64,000 bases of DNA from Flammeovirga agarivorans (GCF_012641475.1 NZ_JABAIL010000002.1:445449-509448), one strand, 5' to 3'. Positions 45,494 to 54,406 are shown, numbered from the stretch's first letter. The notes: generated by a model from the letters alone, not told the origin. Numbers and translations are program-made.

Positions 45494-45520
45494 TTGATGT
45501 AATAGTAAAGTTTACATCAA
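45494..45520. promoter_or_regulatory. Long inverted repeat in front of the crp/fnr gene
   Basis: Perfect 9-bp arms TTGATGTAA (45494-45502) and TTACATCAA (45512-45520) with a 9-bp spacer, 20 to 46 bp before the regulator start. Could be an operator for autoregulation or a hairpin in its leader. Confidence 0.5.
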
Positions 45521-45551
45521 GTGGATTGAATGAGAATAACATTCACATTTT

Positions 45552-45565
45552 CTGATTTTTATCAG
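45552..45565. promoter_or_regulatory. FNR-like box (CTGAT-N4-ATCAG)
   Basis: A perfect dyad with the FNR layout (TTGAT-N4-ATCAA) around TTTT. It is 90 bp before the membrane protein/globin start and 78 bp before the regulator start. Relative to the predicted promoter at 45610 its centre falls at about -63, near the class I position of Crp/Fnr activators. Confidence 0.55.
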
Positions 45566-45609
45566 GTTTTGATGGCAAATTGAACAGATTTTTCCCGAAG
45601 TACATCTAC

Positions 45610-45617
45610 TAATTTTG
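45610..45617 (+). promoter_or_regulatory. Putative -7 promoter box of the globin operon
   Basis: TAATTTTG matches TAnnTTTG, about 38 bp before the ATG at 45655. There is no good -33 element, as expected for an activator-dependent promoter. Confidence 0.5.
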
Positions 45618-45654
45618 TGATATCAAATGATAAAAACACAAAAAAGTTAACACT

Positions 45655-45858
45655 ATGAATACTCAAGGAAAATTAGTTCTATTTTATTTATTCATTTTTA
45701 CATTAGTTTCTTTTACTATTGTACTCACTTTAGTCTCACTGTTCTCAGGAGTTGATACCGTTATGTTTATCACATGGGTTTGTGCAGGCTTGGGAATTGG
45801 CTTTGTAGGTTTTACAGGTATGTTGGCTGACAAAAGTACAAATGCTCAAAATAAATAG
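45655..45858 (+). CDS. Small two-helix membrane protein upstream of globin
   Basis: 67 residues, with two membrane helices (LVLFYLFIFTLVSFTIVLTLV and FITWVCAGLGIGFVGFTGML) joined by a short Gly/Asp loop, and a soluble tail (ADKSTNAQNK). No family recognised. It lies 5 bp before the globin gene and so shares its transcript. Its place next to a globin and under an FNR-like box suggests a role in low-oxygen or nitric-oxide physiology, but this is inference from context. Confidence 0.6.
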   Translation: MNTQGKLVLFYLFIFTLVSFTIVLTLVSLFSGVDTVMFITWVCAGLGIGFVGFTGMLADKSTNAQNK

Positions 45859-45863
45859 ACATT

Positions 45864-46241
45864 ATGCATGATTTAAAAGATAGAGAAGATGTTATTCTCT
45901 TGGTGAATACATTTTATGAGAAAGTAAGAGCACATGAAGAATTAGGTCCTTTCTTTGACGAAATAGTTAAAATTAATTGGGACACACATCTTCCAAGAAT
46001 GTATGACTTTTGGGAAAGCAACTTATTCTTTGTTTCCAAGTACAAAGGAAATCCAGTTGTTGTACATCAAAATGTTGACAAGAAGGGAACCATTGAACAA
46101 AAACACTTTGGGTTTTGGTTACAATTATGGTTTAATACCATAGACGAACTATTTGATGGTGAAAATGCTCAACTTTTAAAATCTAGAGCTAGAAATATGT
46201 CGCATATGCTTTTCATGAAAATATTCCAGGCTAGAGATTAA
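45864..46241 (+). CDS. Group III truncated globin
   Basis: 125 residues with the compact 2-on-2 globin fold of group III (Campylobacter Ctb-like). Visible marks are Tyr18 (B10, in TFYEKV), the W-D-T-H-L-P-R-M-Y-D-F-W stretch near 39-50, and the proximal His81 in QKHFGFWLQLWFNTIDELF. With Tyr B10 and Trp in the G helix (WLQLW), it resembles the oxygen/nitric-oxide binding members. It is encoded 5 bp after a membrane protein gene and is divergent from a Crp/Fnr gene with an FNR-like box between. Cytoplasmic haem protein; NO or O2 binding is known for the family, not shown here. Confidence 0.9.
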   Translation: MHDLKDREDVILLVNTFYEKVRAHEELGPFFDEIVKINWDTHLPRMYDFWESNLFFVSKYKGNPVVVHQNVDKKGTIEQKHFGFWLQLWFNTIDELFDGENAQLLKSRARNMSHMLFMKIFQARD

Positions 46242-46327
46242 ATTTTCAAAATATATTTAAGCAAAATGGGTTTCTAGGTCAATTTTTAGAATTCATAAAC
46301 TATCTTTATAGTAGAATATAGTTTTGA

Positions 46328-46987
46328 ATGAAAAGAAATACGATTTTAAAATTACTTTTAACTAGCAGCATTCTCAGTTGTGGACTACTTCTTTTGTTTG
46401 CAGTGTTTTTCAGCTATTACGTTAGTTATAAAAGTGACACCTACATCTTAAACTCAAAAAATCCAGAGATCTCATGTAAAACTGGATTAATGTTAGGAAC
46501 AAGCAAATTTCTGAGAAATGGATCACCCAATCCTTATTTCAATTTCAGAGTTGATGCTGCTGTACACCTAATAAAGAATAAGAAAGTAGATTTCATTATC
46601 GTAAGTGGAGACAATAAGACTGAAGATTACAACGAGCCCAAACAAATGAGAAAAGCGCTCATTGCAGCGGGGGTTGATCCTAAAAAGATAGTGATGGATT
46701 ATGCAGGATTTAGAACTTTAGACTCAGTAATTAGAGCTAAAGAAGTTTTTGGTCAAGATAAGTTCATCATTATTTCACAAAAATTTCACATTGAAAGAGC
46801 CATATTCATTGGTCGAAGCCATGGAATAAATGCTTATGGATATTGTGCCAATGACGTTCCTATCGAAAAAGGATATTACGTCCACATCCGAGAAATATTT
46901 GCTCGATTGAAGATGTTCTTAGACCTTTACATTATTCACAAAGAACCAAAGTTCTTAGGCAAGAAAGAAAAAATAGAAGATCAGTAG
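46328..46987 (+). CDS. SanA/YdcF-type membrane-anchored DUF218 protein
   Basis: 219 residues. One membrane helix (about 8-32, LLLTSSILSCGLLLLFAVFF) followed by a Rossmann-like DUF218 domain. The family signs are the TGLMLGTSKFLRNGSPNPYFNFRVDAAVHL strand-helix, FIIVSGDN, YAGFRTLDSVIRAKEVFG and IIISQKFHIERAIFIGRSHGI. SanA in E. coli affects vancomycin resistance and the outer-membrane barrier, and family members act on envelope polymers or lipid carriers. The single helix suggests a periplasmic or cytoplasmic-face anchored protein. It is the third gene from the globin promoter, 86 bp after it; a terminator follows. Confidence 0.85.
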   Translation: MKRNTILKLLLTSSILSCGLLLLFAVFFSYYVSYKSDTYILNSKNPEISCKTGLMLGTSKFLRNGSPNPYFNFRVDAAVHLIKNKKVDFIIVSGDNKTEDYNEPKQMRKALIAAGVDPKKIVMDYAGFRTLDSVIRAKEVFGQDKFIIISQKFHIERAIFIGRSHGINAYGYCANDVPIEKGYYVHIREIFARLKMFLDLYIIHKEPKFLGKKEKIEDQ

Positions 46988-47003
46988 ATGATCTTTTCGA
47001 AAT

Positions 47004-47047
47004 AAAAATTAAGGCACCGTATTTTAAAATTCGGTGCCTTAATTTTT
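47004..47047. terminator. Bidirectional terminator between sanA-like and NrtR-like genes
   Basis: Perfect arms around AATTAAGGCACCG (47007-47019) and CGGTGCCTTAATT (47032-47044), extended by three A/T pairs, with runs of A and T on the outer sides. Confidence 0.85.
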
Positions 47048-47054
47048 ATAATTA

Positions 47055-47765
47055 CTATGAACCAAATGCCATAGATTTTAATTCAAAGTTAAATCCTTGA
47101 GAGATCAACTCATCGTATTTACCTTCTTCGAAAACATAATAGTAAGCACCTTTCTTAGACACTCCTTTTTGCTTTTCATCTAATTTTTTAAGTAGACCTG
47201 TAGCTAAAATTTTCTTTCTAAAGTTACGTTTATCGAATTGTTTTTGGTGAATTGCCTCGTATAATGATTGTAATTCAGGTAAAGTAAATTTCTCTGGAAG
47301 TAACTCAAAACCGATAGGTTGGTATCTTGACTTTCTTCTTAGCTTACCCCAAGACATTTGAATCATTGTTTCATGGTCAAACATTAATTTTGGTAAAGCT
47401 GTAATTGGGAACCATTGTGCTTGGTTTCTCTCTAACGTTTCTTCGTCTTGAGATTCAACCTTAATTAAAGCGTAGTACACTAATGAAATTACACGCGCCT
47501 CAGGGTCACGGTCAACCTCACCAAATGTACTTAACTGGTCCATATAAATTCTATCTAAACCTGTTTGTTTTTTTAATACACGTTCTGCTGCATAATCTAA
47601 AGATTCTCCAAAGTGAAGAAAACCTGTTGCTAAACCCCATGCCCCTTTGTAAGGATCCACTTTACGTCTAGTCAATAATACTTTTAATTCTCCTTGTTCG
47701 TATCCAAAAATTACACAATCTATTGCTAAAAGTGGCTTATAGGCACTGTTATAATATTCGTTCAT
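47055..47765 (-). CDS. NrtR-type transcriptional regulator with degenerate Nudix domain
   Basis: 236 residues. The N-terminal Nudix fold (about 10-140) is followed by a winged helix (about 155-225; LPELQSLYEAIHQKQFDKRNFRKKIL) as in the NrtR/AraR group. The Nudix box G-x5-E-x7-R-E-U-x-E-E-x-G-U is broken: Gly48, Glu54 and Arg62 remain, but the three Glu that bind metal are Val63, Lys66 and Gln67. So it cannot hydrolyse and should act as a ligand-sensing domain, as shown for Bacteroides AraR and for NrtR. The ligand is unknown; sugar acids or NAD derivatives are candidates. No sugar gene adjoins it. A 17-bp inverted repeat lies 18 bp upstream. Confidence 0.88.
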   Translation of the reverse strand: MNEYYNSAYKPLLAIDCVIFGYEQGELKVLLTRRKVDPYKGAWGLATGFLHFGESLDYAAERVLKKQTGLDRIYMDQLSTFGEVDRDPEARVISLVYYALIKVESQDEETLERNQAQWFPITALPKLMFDHETMIQMSWGKLRRKSRYQPIGFELLPEKFTLPELQSLYEAIHQKQFDKRNFRKKILATGLLKKLDEKQKGVSKKGAYYYVFEEGKYDELISQGFNFELKSMAFGS

Positions 47766-47783
47766 ATGTTATATATTCTTTAG

Positions 47784-47800
47784 CAGAAATTCTATTTCTG
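47784..47800. promoter_or_regulatory. Inverted repeat upstream of the NrtR-like gene
   Basis: CAGAAAT-TCT-ATTTCTG, perfect 7-bp arms, 18 bp before the start at 47765. A good candidate for an autoregulatory operator. Confidence 0.5.
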
Positions 47801-48020
47801 TAATGTTTATTCACTACCTAAACTGTGTAGTATTTTTATGATTTTTCGTTTTCTAAATGTAAATATAAAATTTTCCTTGAATATAACAGTTATACTTACG
47901 TCTTATTCACTCAAATCTAATTACTAAAAAGATTCTATTAATTTTTATTTACATTTACATTATGATTTGAGAAAATTAGTTATTTTCATAAGATCAAGCT
48001 TCTTAAAAATTGAATCAACT

Positions 48021-51000
48021 ATGACAAAACAAGCCTACATATTTCTCCTAAGCTGTTTGACTTTATACTTTTTTCCATCAAGCGTACAAGCTGATAAACT
48101 AAATGACAAAATTGACAACTTTATTGGCATCAGTCAAAAATATGCTGATGACGGTGAATACAAAAAAGCCCTTGAATGGAACTCTAAGGCATTAAATCTG
48201 GCTAAAAAAAGAGATTCCGCACTTATAGATGTACTTTATTACAGAGCACATTATCAGTTAGCTTTAACACAATTTAAAGATTTTGAAGAGTCTACTGCTC
48301 AATTTCTAGAGATTGCTCAGAAAAGAAGAAATGGAAATTTCGGGTACGTATATTCACTGCTTCTTGCAGCTGATTTGTACTTGGATTACAGTGATATAGT
48401 CACTGCAAAAAACTTATTTGAAACCGCAGAAAAGGTCTCAGAAAAAGATCAAAATGTTAAAAAATTAGCAGAAAGAGGTAAAGACTTTAACTTAATTTAC
48501 AATAAAGTAAGAGCGAATATCTACCTAGAACAAGGTGTTTATGACAGCGCTCAGTTCTTTATGGCCAAGTATCAGGAATATTGTAAAGAATTTGCGACTT
48601 CTGAAAGCCAAAATATCTATCATACCAGAAGTAACAAACACTCTGAACACACCTATACTTTTAGAGAAAAGAAACGTCTTGAAAGACAATTTGCTCAATC
48701 TTTAACATTAGAAGGAAAGCTATATCGCCTCATGGGGGATTATGTTATGGCCGATTCTATATTGATCAATGCTGAAAGATGGATTGATACTAACATTAGA
48801 AAAGATGACGAGAGCTACATTGCCAACTACCATGAAAGAACTTTAAATCTTATTGAAAGTAGAATTGATCCATTAACTCCTAAGAAAATGCTCGAGAAAA
48901 ACATTTATAGAGCAGAAAGAGTATTAGGGATCAGCCATAAATTATACTTCAAAATTCAAGAAGACCTAGTAGATTACTATGCATGGCAAAGATTCCACTT
49001 CAAAGGGGATAAAACGCAATGGGAGTTTGATACAAACACTTCTTTATACTTTGGTAAAAATAGCTTGGAACAAGCAAAGTCAAACCGACTTATTGCCAAG
49101 GATGAATACTTGAAAGGTAACTTTGACAAATCGCTACGTATTATTAAAGATACTTATCAAGAGGGTAACTTACCTGAAAATCACAAAGAGTATATCCTTA
49201 CAAATGAACTCCTTTATAAAGTTGCCTTAGCTGTTGAAAATGAAGTATTGGCTGAGCAAGCTTTACAAGAATATATCAATACTACCGAAAAAGTAATCGG
49301 GAAAGAATCACTTGCTTTTCATATCGCTAAAGTAGAAGAAGCAACATTCCTAACGCTACATTCTAATAATTTCCAAAGAGCAGACAGCTTATTTGCTTAC
49401 CACTTACCTATTATAGAGGAAAGATTAAGCCCTCATCACTACAAAAGGTTAGAGGCTGAAAAAGAAAGAGCAAATTACTTTGCTTTAATGGGTGATACTA
49501 AAAAAGCTGCAGTGTTAAGTGCTAGTATCAAAAAAGCATATGCTGATTATTATGGTACAGACCACTTGGAATATGCAGCCGGATTACAAAGTACTGCATC
49601 ATATGCTATCGACTTAGGAGAATATACTGATGCAGATAGACAAATTGCAGAGTTATTGAACTTATATGAGAACCACTCTTATAGAAAAGGAACTCAAAAT
49701 ACAACTCATGCTATTGTTTTAGAAACTGCAGCAAGGTTCCAGGCGATCACTGGTCAGTACGATGAAGCCACACAAAATTTATCGAAGGCCAATCGTTTAT
49801 CTAAAAACTCTCCTGGTAAGATTGCATCTTCTCAGTTTGCAGACACCCATGCATTTGTCTACCTAAAGAAAGAATATTTCTCAGATGCAGAAAATATTAT
49901 CAATAAATCTATTGAACACAGAAAAGCTAGGTTTGGAGATGAAAGTAGATTATTGATTGTACCTTATACTCAATTAGCAAGACTCTCTTATTTAAAGGGT
50001 GATTATATAGCAGCTGATTCTATTGGTAGAAATGCTTACAACATTAGTGTTAAGACTTTTGGTGAAGGAGCAAAACAAAGTATTGATCCTTTAGAAGTTC
50101 AATCTGAGATTGCTGTTGCAATGGGTAACTATGAATTGGCCCAAGAATATACACAAAAGCAAATTGAGCAAAGTAAAAAAATCTATGGCGAACGCCATAC
50201 AGAAGTAGCAAAAGGTTATACGCAATTAGCCTTAATTGGTCTTTATTTAGGGTACCCTGCCGAGGATGTGATGCACCTTTTTAAGGATGCTGTTAATATT
50301 ATCGCAGTTCAACTTGGGAAAGACAATCCTGTTTTCGCCATCACACTGAAAAACTTGGCTCTTGCTAAACTTCAAGTACATGAATACGCAGAAGCAGAAG
50401 ATTTACTAAAACAAGCTGATGCTATTTGGGTAGACAAATTGAAGACTGAAAATAACACCAACTCTGCTGAGATTACTTCATTGTTAGGTGATCTTGAAAT
50501 GAAAAGAGAGTTCTATCATCAAGCAGAAGGTTATTATGAACGATCACAAAAAATTTACAGCCGTTTATTTACTAAAGACCACCCGTTATATGTAAAATCT
50601 ACTTTAAAGAGAAGTCAAGCATATTATGCAATGGGAGAATACAGTAAAGCAAATAAATATGCTAAAAAGGCTTTAGCTCAAAATGAAATATTCATCAACG
50701 AATACTTCCCTACTTTAAGTGCTAAGGAAAAATCTAAATACTGGCAATCGATCCAAAAGGACTATAGCTTCTTCTATACACTCGCTACAAAATACAATAA
50801 GAAAAAGCAGTATGGCGATATGTATAACTATGCATTAGCAACAAAGCCACTTTTATTGAGTTCTTCAGTAAAAATTAGAAATCAGATTATGAATAGTGGT
50901 GATTCATTACTTATCAAAGATTTTGAAAATTGGGTTAAGAAGAAAGAAATTCTGACAAAGGTATTTGCCATGTCAGTTGAACAAAGAACTGAAGAAGGAG

Positions 51001-52271
51001 TAAACGTTAAAACACTAGAGAAAGAAATCAATACTTTAGAAAAAGAATTGAGTGAAAGGTCTAGTGTATTTAATGACCTTGGAAAGAAAGAATACAAATG
51101 GAAGGACATCCAAAAAGGATTGAAAGAAGGAGAAGCAGCTATAGAAATTATTCGTTTCAGAGCATTTACTAATGTATACACAGATTCTATCTGTTATGCT
51201 GCTTTAATTCTAACTCCTGAAACTAAGTCTGCTCCTATTGTTAAGCTTATTCCAAATGGTACTCTATTGGAATCTGAAGGTTTAGGTTATTATAAGAGTA
51301 ACTTAATATTCAGTTTCCCTGATGATGAATCGTACAACACGTACTGGAAACCAATTTATGAAGTGATTGGTGAAGGTACTACAGTATATTTCTCTGCTGA
51401 TGGAGTTTATAACCAAATTAACTTAGAATCGATTCCTGTAGATTTAGACAAAGGAACTTATGTTATCGATCAGAACCACATCGTACTTACAAGTTCTACC
51501 ACTGAGGTACTTACTAAAGGAGGAACTAAACAAGACAATATGAATGTGTCGTTATTTGGCAACCCTGTCTTCTATAAAGATTTAAAGCCTGAGCAATACA
51601 ATAAGTACACAATGAGGCCAATTACTCAGCTTCCTGGTACTTATCAAGAAATCATTGCCTTGGATAAACTATTATCTTCAGAAGATCATACAAATGATGC
51701 GGTTTATTTACATAAAGATGCTACCGAAACAGCTGTAAAGAACCTACAGTCACCTAGAGTATTCCATATTGCTACTCACGGTTTCTTCCTAGATGATATT
51801 GAAAACGATGAAACAAAGTCAATTTTCAATACTCAAGAAAACATCAACCCACTTTTACGTTCTGGACTATTACTTACCAATGCAGGTGATTTAATGGAGT
51901 CTGATAATGTTTATGCTTTCAATAAAGAAGAAGGTGTATTAACGGCTTACGAAGCCATGAACCTCAACTTTGATAACACAGAACTTGTTGTATTGTCTGC
52001 ATGTGAAACAGGTAAAGGTGATAACAAGGTAGGTGAAGGAGTATATGGTTTACAGCGATCATTCCTTGTAGCTGGTGCCGATAATATTATCATGAGTTTA
52101 TTTGAAGTATCAGATGAAGCGACACAAAAGCTTATGACTAACTTCTATCATCTATGGTTAAAAGAAGGAAAGAACAAAAGAGAAGCCTTCTCATTAGCCA
52201 AGAAGCAATTAAGGGAAGAATATCCTGAACCAAAATACTGGGGTGCATTTATCATGATTGGTAAAATCTAG
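48021..52271 (+). CDS. Exported CHAT-domain protease with TPR-like repeats
   Basis: 1416 residues from the ATG at 48021; a TTG farther left (47967) adds only a polar leader. The signal peptide (residues 1-24, YIFLLSCLTLYFFPSSVQA) is followed by about 900 residues of TPR and TPR-like helices (many YxxA and KxAL patterns), and a C-terminal CHAT domain (about 1070-1416). The caspase-type catalytic pair is present: His1253 in HIATHGFF and Cys1328 in LSACETGKG. CHAT proteases are caspase-clan peptidases that bind TPR proteins; the role in Bacteroidota is unknown. It contrasts with the inactive caspase-like protein at 5275. Single gene with a strong terminator. Confidence 0.88.
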   Translation: MTKQAYIFLLSCLTLYFFPSSVQADKLNDKIDNFIGISQKYADDGEYKKALEWNSKALNLAKKRDSALIDVLYYRAHYQLALTQFKDFEESTAQFLEIAQKRRNGNFGYVYSLLLAADLYLDYSDIVTAKNLFETAEKVSEKDQNVKKLAERGKDFNLIYNKVRANIYLEQGVYDSAQFFMAKYQEYCKEFATSESQNIYHTRSNKHSEHTYTFREKKRLERQFAQSLTLEGKLYRLMGDYVMADSILINAERWIDTNIRKDDESYIANYHERTLNLIESRIDPLTPKKMLEKNIYRAERVLGISHKLYFKIQEDLVDYYAWQRFHFKGDKTQWEFDTNTSLYFGKNSLEQAKSNRLIAKDEYLKGNFDKSLRIIKDTYQEGNLPENHKEYILTNELLYKVALAVENEVLAEQALQEYINTTEKVIGKESLAFHIAKVEEATFLTLHSNNFQRADSLFAYHLPIIEERLSPHHYKRLEAEKERANYFALMGDTKKAAVLSASIKKAYADYYGTDHLEYAAGLQSTASYAIDLGEYTDADRQIAELLNLYENHSYRKGTQNTTHAIVLETAARFQAITGQYDEATQNLSKANRLSKNSPGKIASSQFADTHAFVYLKKEYFSDAENIINKSIEHRKARFGDESRLLIVPYTQLARLSYLKGDYIAADSIGRNAYNISVKTFGEGAKQSIDPLEVQSEIAVAMGNYELAQEYTQKQIEQSKKIYGERHTEVAKGYTQLALIGLYLGYPAEDVMHLFKDAVNIIAVQLGKDNPVFAITLKNLALAKLQVHEYAEAEDLLKQADAIWVDKLKTENNTNSAEITSLLGDLEMKREFYHQAEGYYERSQKIYSRLFTKDHPLYVKSTLKRSQAYYAMGEYSKANKYAKKALAQNEIFINEYFPTLSAKEKSKYWQSIQKDYSFFYTLATKYNKKKQYGDMYNYALATKPLLLSSSVKIRNQIMNSGDSLLIKDFENWVKKKEILTKVFAMSVEQRTEEGVNVKTLEKEINTLEKELSERSSVFNDLGKKEYKWKDIQKGLKEGEAAIEIIRFRAFTNVYTDSICYAALILTPETKSAPIVKLIPNGTLLESEGLGYYKSNLIFSFPDDESYNTYWKPIYEVIGEGTTVYFSADGVYNQINLESIPVDLDKGTYVIDQNHIVLTSSTTEVLTKGGTKQDNMNVSLFGNPVFYKDLKPEQYNKYTMRPITQLPGTYQEIIALDKLLSSEDHTNDAVYLHKDATETAVKNLQSPRVFHIATHGFFLDDIENDETKSIFNTQENINPLLRSGLLLTNAGDLMESDNVYAFNKEEGVLTAYEAMNLNFDNTELVVLSACETGKGDNKVGEGVYGLQRSFLVAGADNIIMSLFEVSDEATQKLMTNFYHLWLKEGKNKREAFSLAKKQLREEYPEPKYWGAFIMIGKI

Positions 52272-52286
52272 ATCCACTTCAACTCA

Positions 52287-52327
52287 AAAAAAGGCCTATT
52301 GATATCAGTGATCAATAGGCCTTTTTT
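52287..52327 (+). terminator. Terminator after the CHAT gene
   Basis: Perfect 17-bp arms (52287-52303 and 52311-52327) around AGGCCTATTGAT, 7-base loop, 15 bp after the stop. Confidence 0.85.
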
Positions 52328-52383
52328 ATCATATCCTAAAAATGGTGTTATAATTCAAACCATAATTTAAATTTTCGTTACTA

Positions 52384-52391
52384 TACCTTTG
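52384..52391 (+). promoter_or_regulatory. Putative -7 promoter box for the aminotransferase gene
   Basis: TACCTTTG matches TAnnTTTG exactly, about 113 bp before the ATG at 52504, leaving a leader of about 110 bases. Confidence 0.4.
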
Positions 52392-52503
52392 TTTGATTAA
52401 ATATCTCTCAAATTATTGGTCAAATAATTTAAATTATCAGAAAATACTCCTAGTTTTGAACAAACATTAGTGTTTCAAGAAGATTATTTAATCAACCAAT
52501 AAC

Positions 52504-53742
52504 ATGGCTTCACTAACAAAGAAAGAATTAAAGAAGAAGTACCAAGAGTACAAAGAGCAAGGACTTGCATTAGACATGACTAGAGGCAAGCCAGGTGCTG
52601 AACAATTAGATCTATCACTGCCTATGCTTGATCTTGTAACATCAAAAGATTACAAGACAGTAGCTGGTGCTGATACTCGTAATTATGGAGGCCTAGATGG
52701 TATTCCTGAAATGAAAGCCATTTTCAAGGATTTTCTTGAAGTATCTTCTACTGATGAAATTATCGTTGGAGGTAACTCATCACTGACATTAATGCATGAT
52801 ACTATTTCTCATGCGATTACTCATGGCTTCCCAGAAAGCAAAAAACCTTGGGGACAACAATCAAAAGTTAAGTTCCTTTGTCCTTCTCCAGGTTATGACC
52901 GTCACTTCTCTATCTGTGAGCACTTCGGTATCGAAATGATTACAGTACCAATGACTGAGAAAGGTCCTGACATGGATGTTGTAGAAAAATTGGTTGCTGA
53001 AGATAAAAGTATCAAAGGTATTTGGGTAGTACCTAAATATTCTAACCCTACAGGATTTACTTGTTCTAAAAAGACAGTGAAGCGTTTAGCAACTATGGAA
53101 ACTGCTGCTAAAGACTTCCGTATCATGTGGGACAACGCTTATACAGTTCATCACTTATCGAAAGACCAAGATGAATTAGCTAACATTTTTGACGCTTGTA
53201 AAGAAGCTGGAACAGAAAATAGAGTGTTGATCTACGGATCATTCTCTAAGATCTCTTTTGCAGGTGCAGGTGTTGCTGCTATGGGTGCATCTTTAGAAAA
53301 CGTCAATTGGATGAAAGGGCATTTATCAATGTCTACAATTGGTCCAGATAAATTAAATCAATTACGTCATACTCGTTTCTTCAAAGATTTCAAAGGTGTT
53401 GAAAAACACATGAAGAAACATGCTAAGATCATCGCTCCTAAGTTTGAAGCGGTAATTGAGATTCTTGAAAAAGAATTAGGTGGTAAAGACATCGCTACTT
53501 GGACACAACCAAAAGGTGGTTACTTTATTAGTTTGGATGTTCCTAAAGGATGTGCAAAAGAAGTAGTAAAATTAGCTGCTGAGGCTGGCGTTAAATTAAC
53601 TGCAGCTGGAGCAACATTCCCTTACAAGAATGATCCAAAAGATGAAAATATCCGTATTGCACCAACTTTACCTTCAATGGGTGAGATTAAATTAGCAATG
53701 AGAGTTCTTTGTGTTTGTGTACAATTAGCTGCTGCTAAATAG
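52504..53742 (+). CDS. Aspartate aminotransferase, class Ic (PLP-dependent)
   Basis: 412 residues. Matches the class Ic aspartate aminotransferase family (PF12897; the Corynebacterium type), with the N-terminal DMTRGKPGAEQLDLS, the PLP phosphate region GGNSSLTLMHD, the aromatic ring-stacking CPSPGYDRHF, and the PLP Lys in SFSKISFAGAG (Lys249). VVPKYSNPTGFTCS and RIMWDNAYTVHHL match the NPTG and D-x-A-Y motifs. It transfers the amino group between aspartate and 2-oxoglutarate. Cytoplasmic. The ATG at 52504 begins the normal family start. Terminator at 53764. Confidence 0.93.
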   Translation: MASLTKKELKKKYQEYKEQGLALDMTRGKPGAEQLDLSLPMLDLVTSKDYKTVAGADTRNYGGLDGIPEMKAIFKDFLEVSSTDEIIVGGNSSLTLMHDTISHAITHGFPESKKPWGQQSKVKFLCPSPGYDRHFSICEHFGIEMITVPMTEKGPDMDVVEKLVAEDKSIKGIWVVPKYSNPTGFTCSKKTVKRLATMETAAKDFRIMWDNAYTVHHLSKDQDELANIFDACKEAGTENRVLIYGSFSKISFAGAGVAAMGASLENVNWMKGHLSMSTIGPDKLNQLRHTRFFKDFKGVEKHMKKHAKIIAPKFEAVIEILEKELGGKDIATWTQPKGGYFISLDVPKGCAKEVVKLAAEAGVKLTAAGATFPYKNDPKDENIRIAPTLPSMGEIKLAMRVLCVCVQLAAAK

Positions 53743-53763
53743 TCACAAATTAGCTTACAGATA

Positions 53764-53799
53764 AAAAGGTCAATCATATTCTTTTATGATTGGCCTTTT
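53764..53799. terminator. Terminator between aminotransferase and oxidoreductase genes
   Basis: 14-bp arms AAAAGGTCAATCAT / ATGATTGGCCTTTT with one G-T pair, T run to the right, A run to the left; serves both convergent genes. Confidence 0.75.
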
Positions 53800-53815
53800 C
53801 GTTTTTTAAAAAGCT

Positions 53816-54406
53816 TTATTTCTTAAATTGGTGATCTAATTTCACTTGATAATCCTTAAGATCGTCTTCAATTTTTGGATCTTTCAAAACATCATAAAAA
53901 TGGAAAGAAAAAGCATTTTCTAAGCCGATAAACAAATTCATCTTATGGAATCCAAACATTACTCCATTATCTACATTTGTTTGTTGAAAGATTTCTCCTT
54001 CTGTTGTGAAGGCTTCTTCAGGAGCATTCCATGTTGTTGTTAGAATATATTTCTTCCCTTTTAATAATCCTCCTGTACCATAATTTAATTTAGGAGCAGT
54101 TCTATGTCTGCCATCACTTGCGTAGATCTTACCAGACCCTGAAGTTAGCACCTCATCCAAATATTTTTTAAAGCCAAATGGCAAAGAGAACCACCATATT
54201 GGTGTATGGTAGATAATTATATCTGCCCAAACCATTTTTGATATTTCATCTTCAATATCATACCCTTCTTCGATATGGGTATACTTAATATCAAATCCTC
54301 CTAAATTCTTAAAATAGTTTATTGTAAAGTCTGCAACGGCATTATTTAAAGTACCTCCGTTGTTCATAAATTTCTGTCCGGCGTTAATAACTAATATTTT
54401 GTCCAT
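53816..54406 (-). CDS. NAD(P)H-dependent flavin oxidoreductase (MdaB/flavodoxin-2 type)
   Basis: 196 residues from the ATG at 54406 (MDKILVINAGQKF); a longer frame to 54430 is less likely. It has the flavodoxin-like fold with the N-terminal strand KILVINAGQ, the flavin-binding MVWADIIIYHTPIWWFSLPFGFKKYLDEVL (the P-I-W-W-F loop of NAD(P)H quinone reductases), and the FMN/FAD-binding TTTWNAPEEAF. MdaB-type enzymes reduce quinones by two electrons with NAD(P)H and protect against redox damage. Cytoplasmic. It is convergent with the aminotransferase. Confidence 0.85.
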   Translation of the reverse strand: MDKILVINAGQKFMNNGGTLNNAVADFTINYFKNLGGFDIKYTHIEEGYDIEDEISKMVWADIIIYHTPIWWFSLPFGFKKYLDEVLTSGSGKIYASDGRHRTAPKLNYGTGGLLKGKKYILTTTWNAPEEAFTTEGEIFQQTNVDNGVMFGFHKMNLFIGLENAFSFHFYDVLKDPKIEDDLKDYQVKLDHQFKK

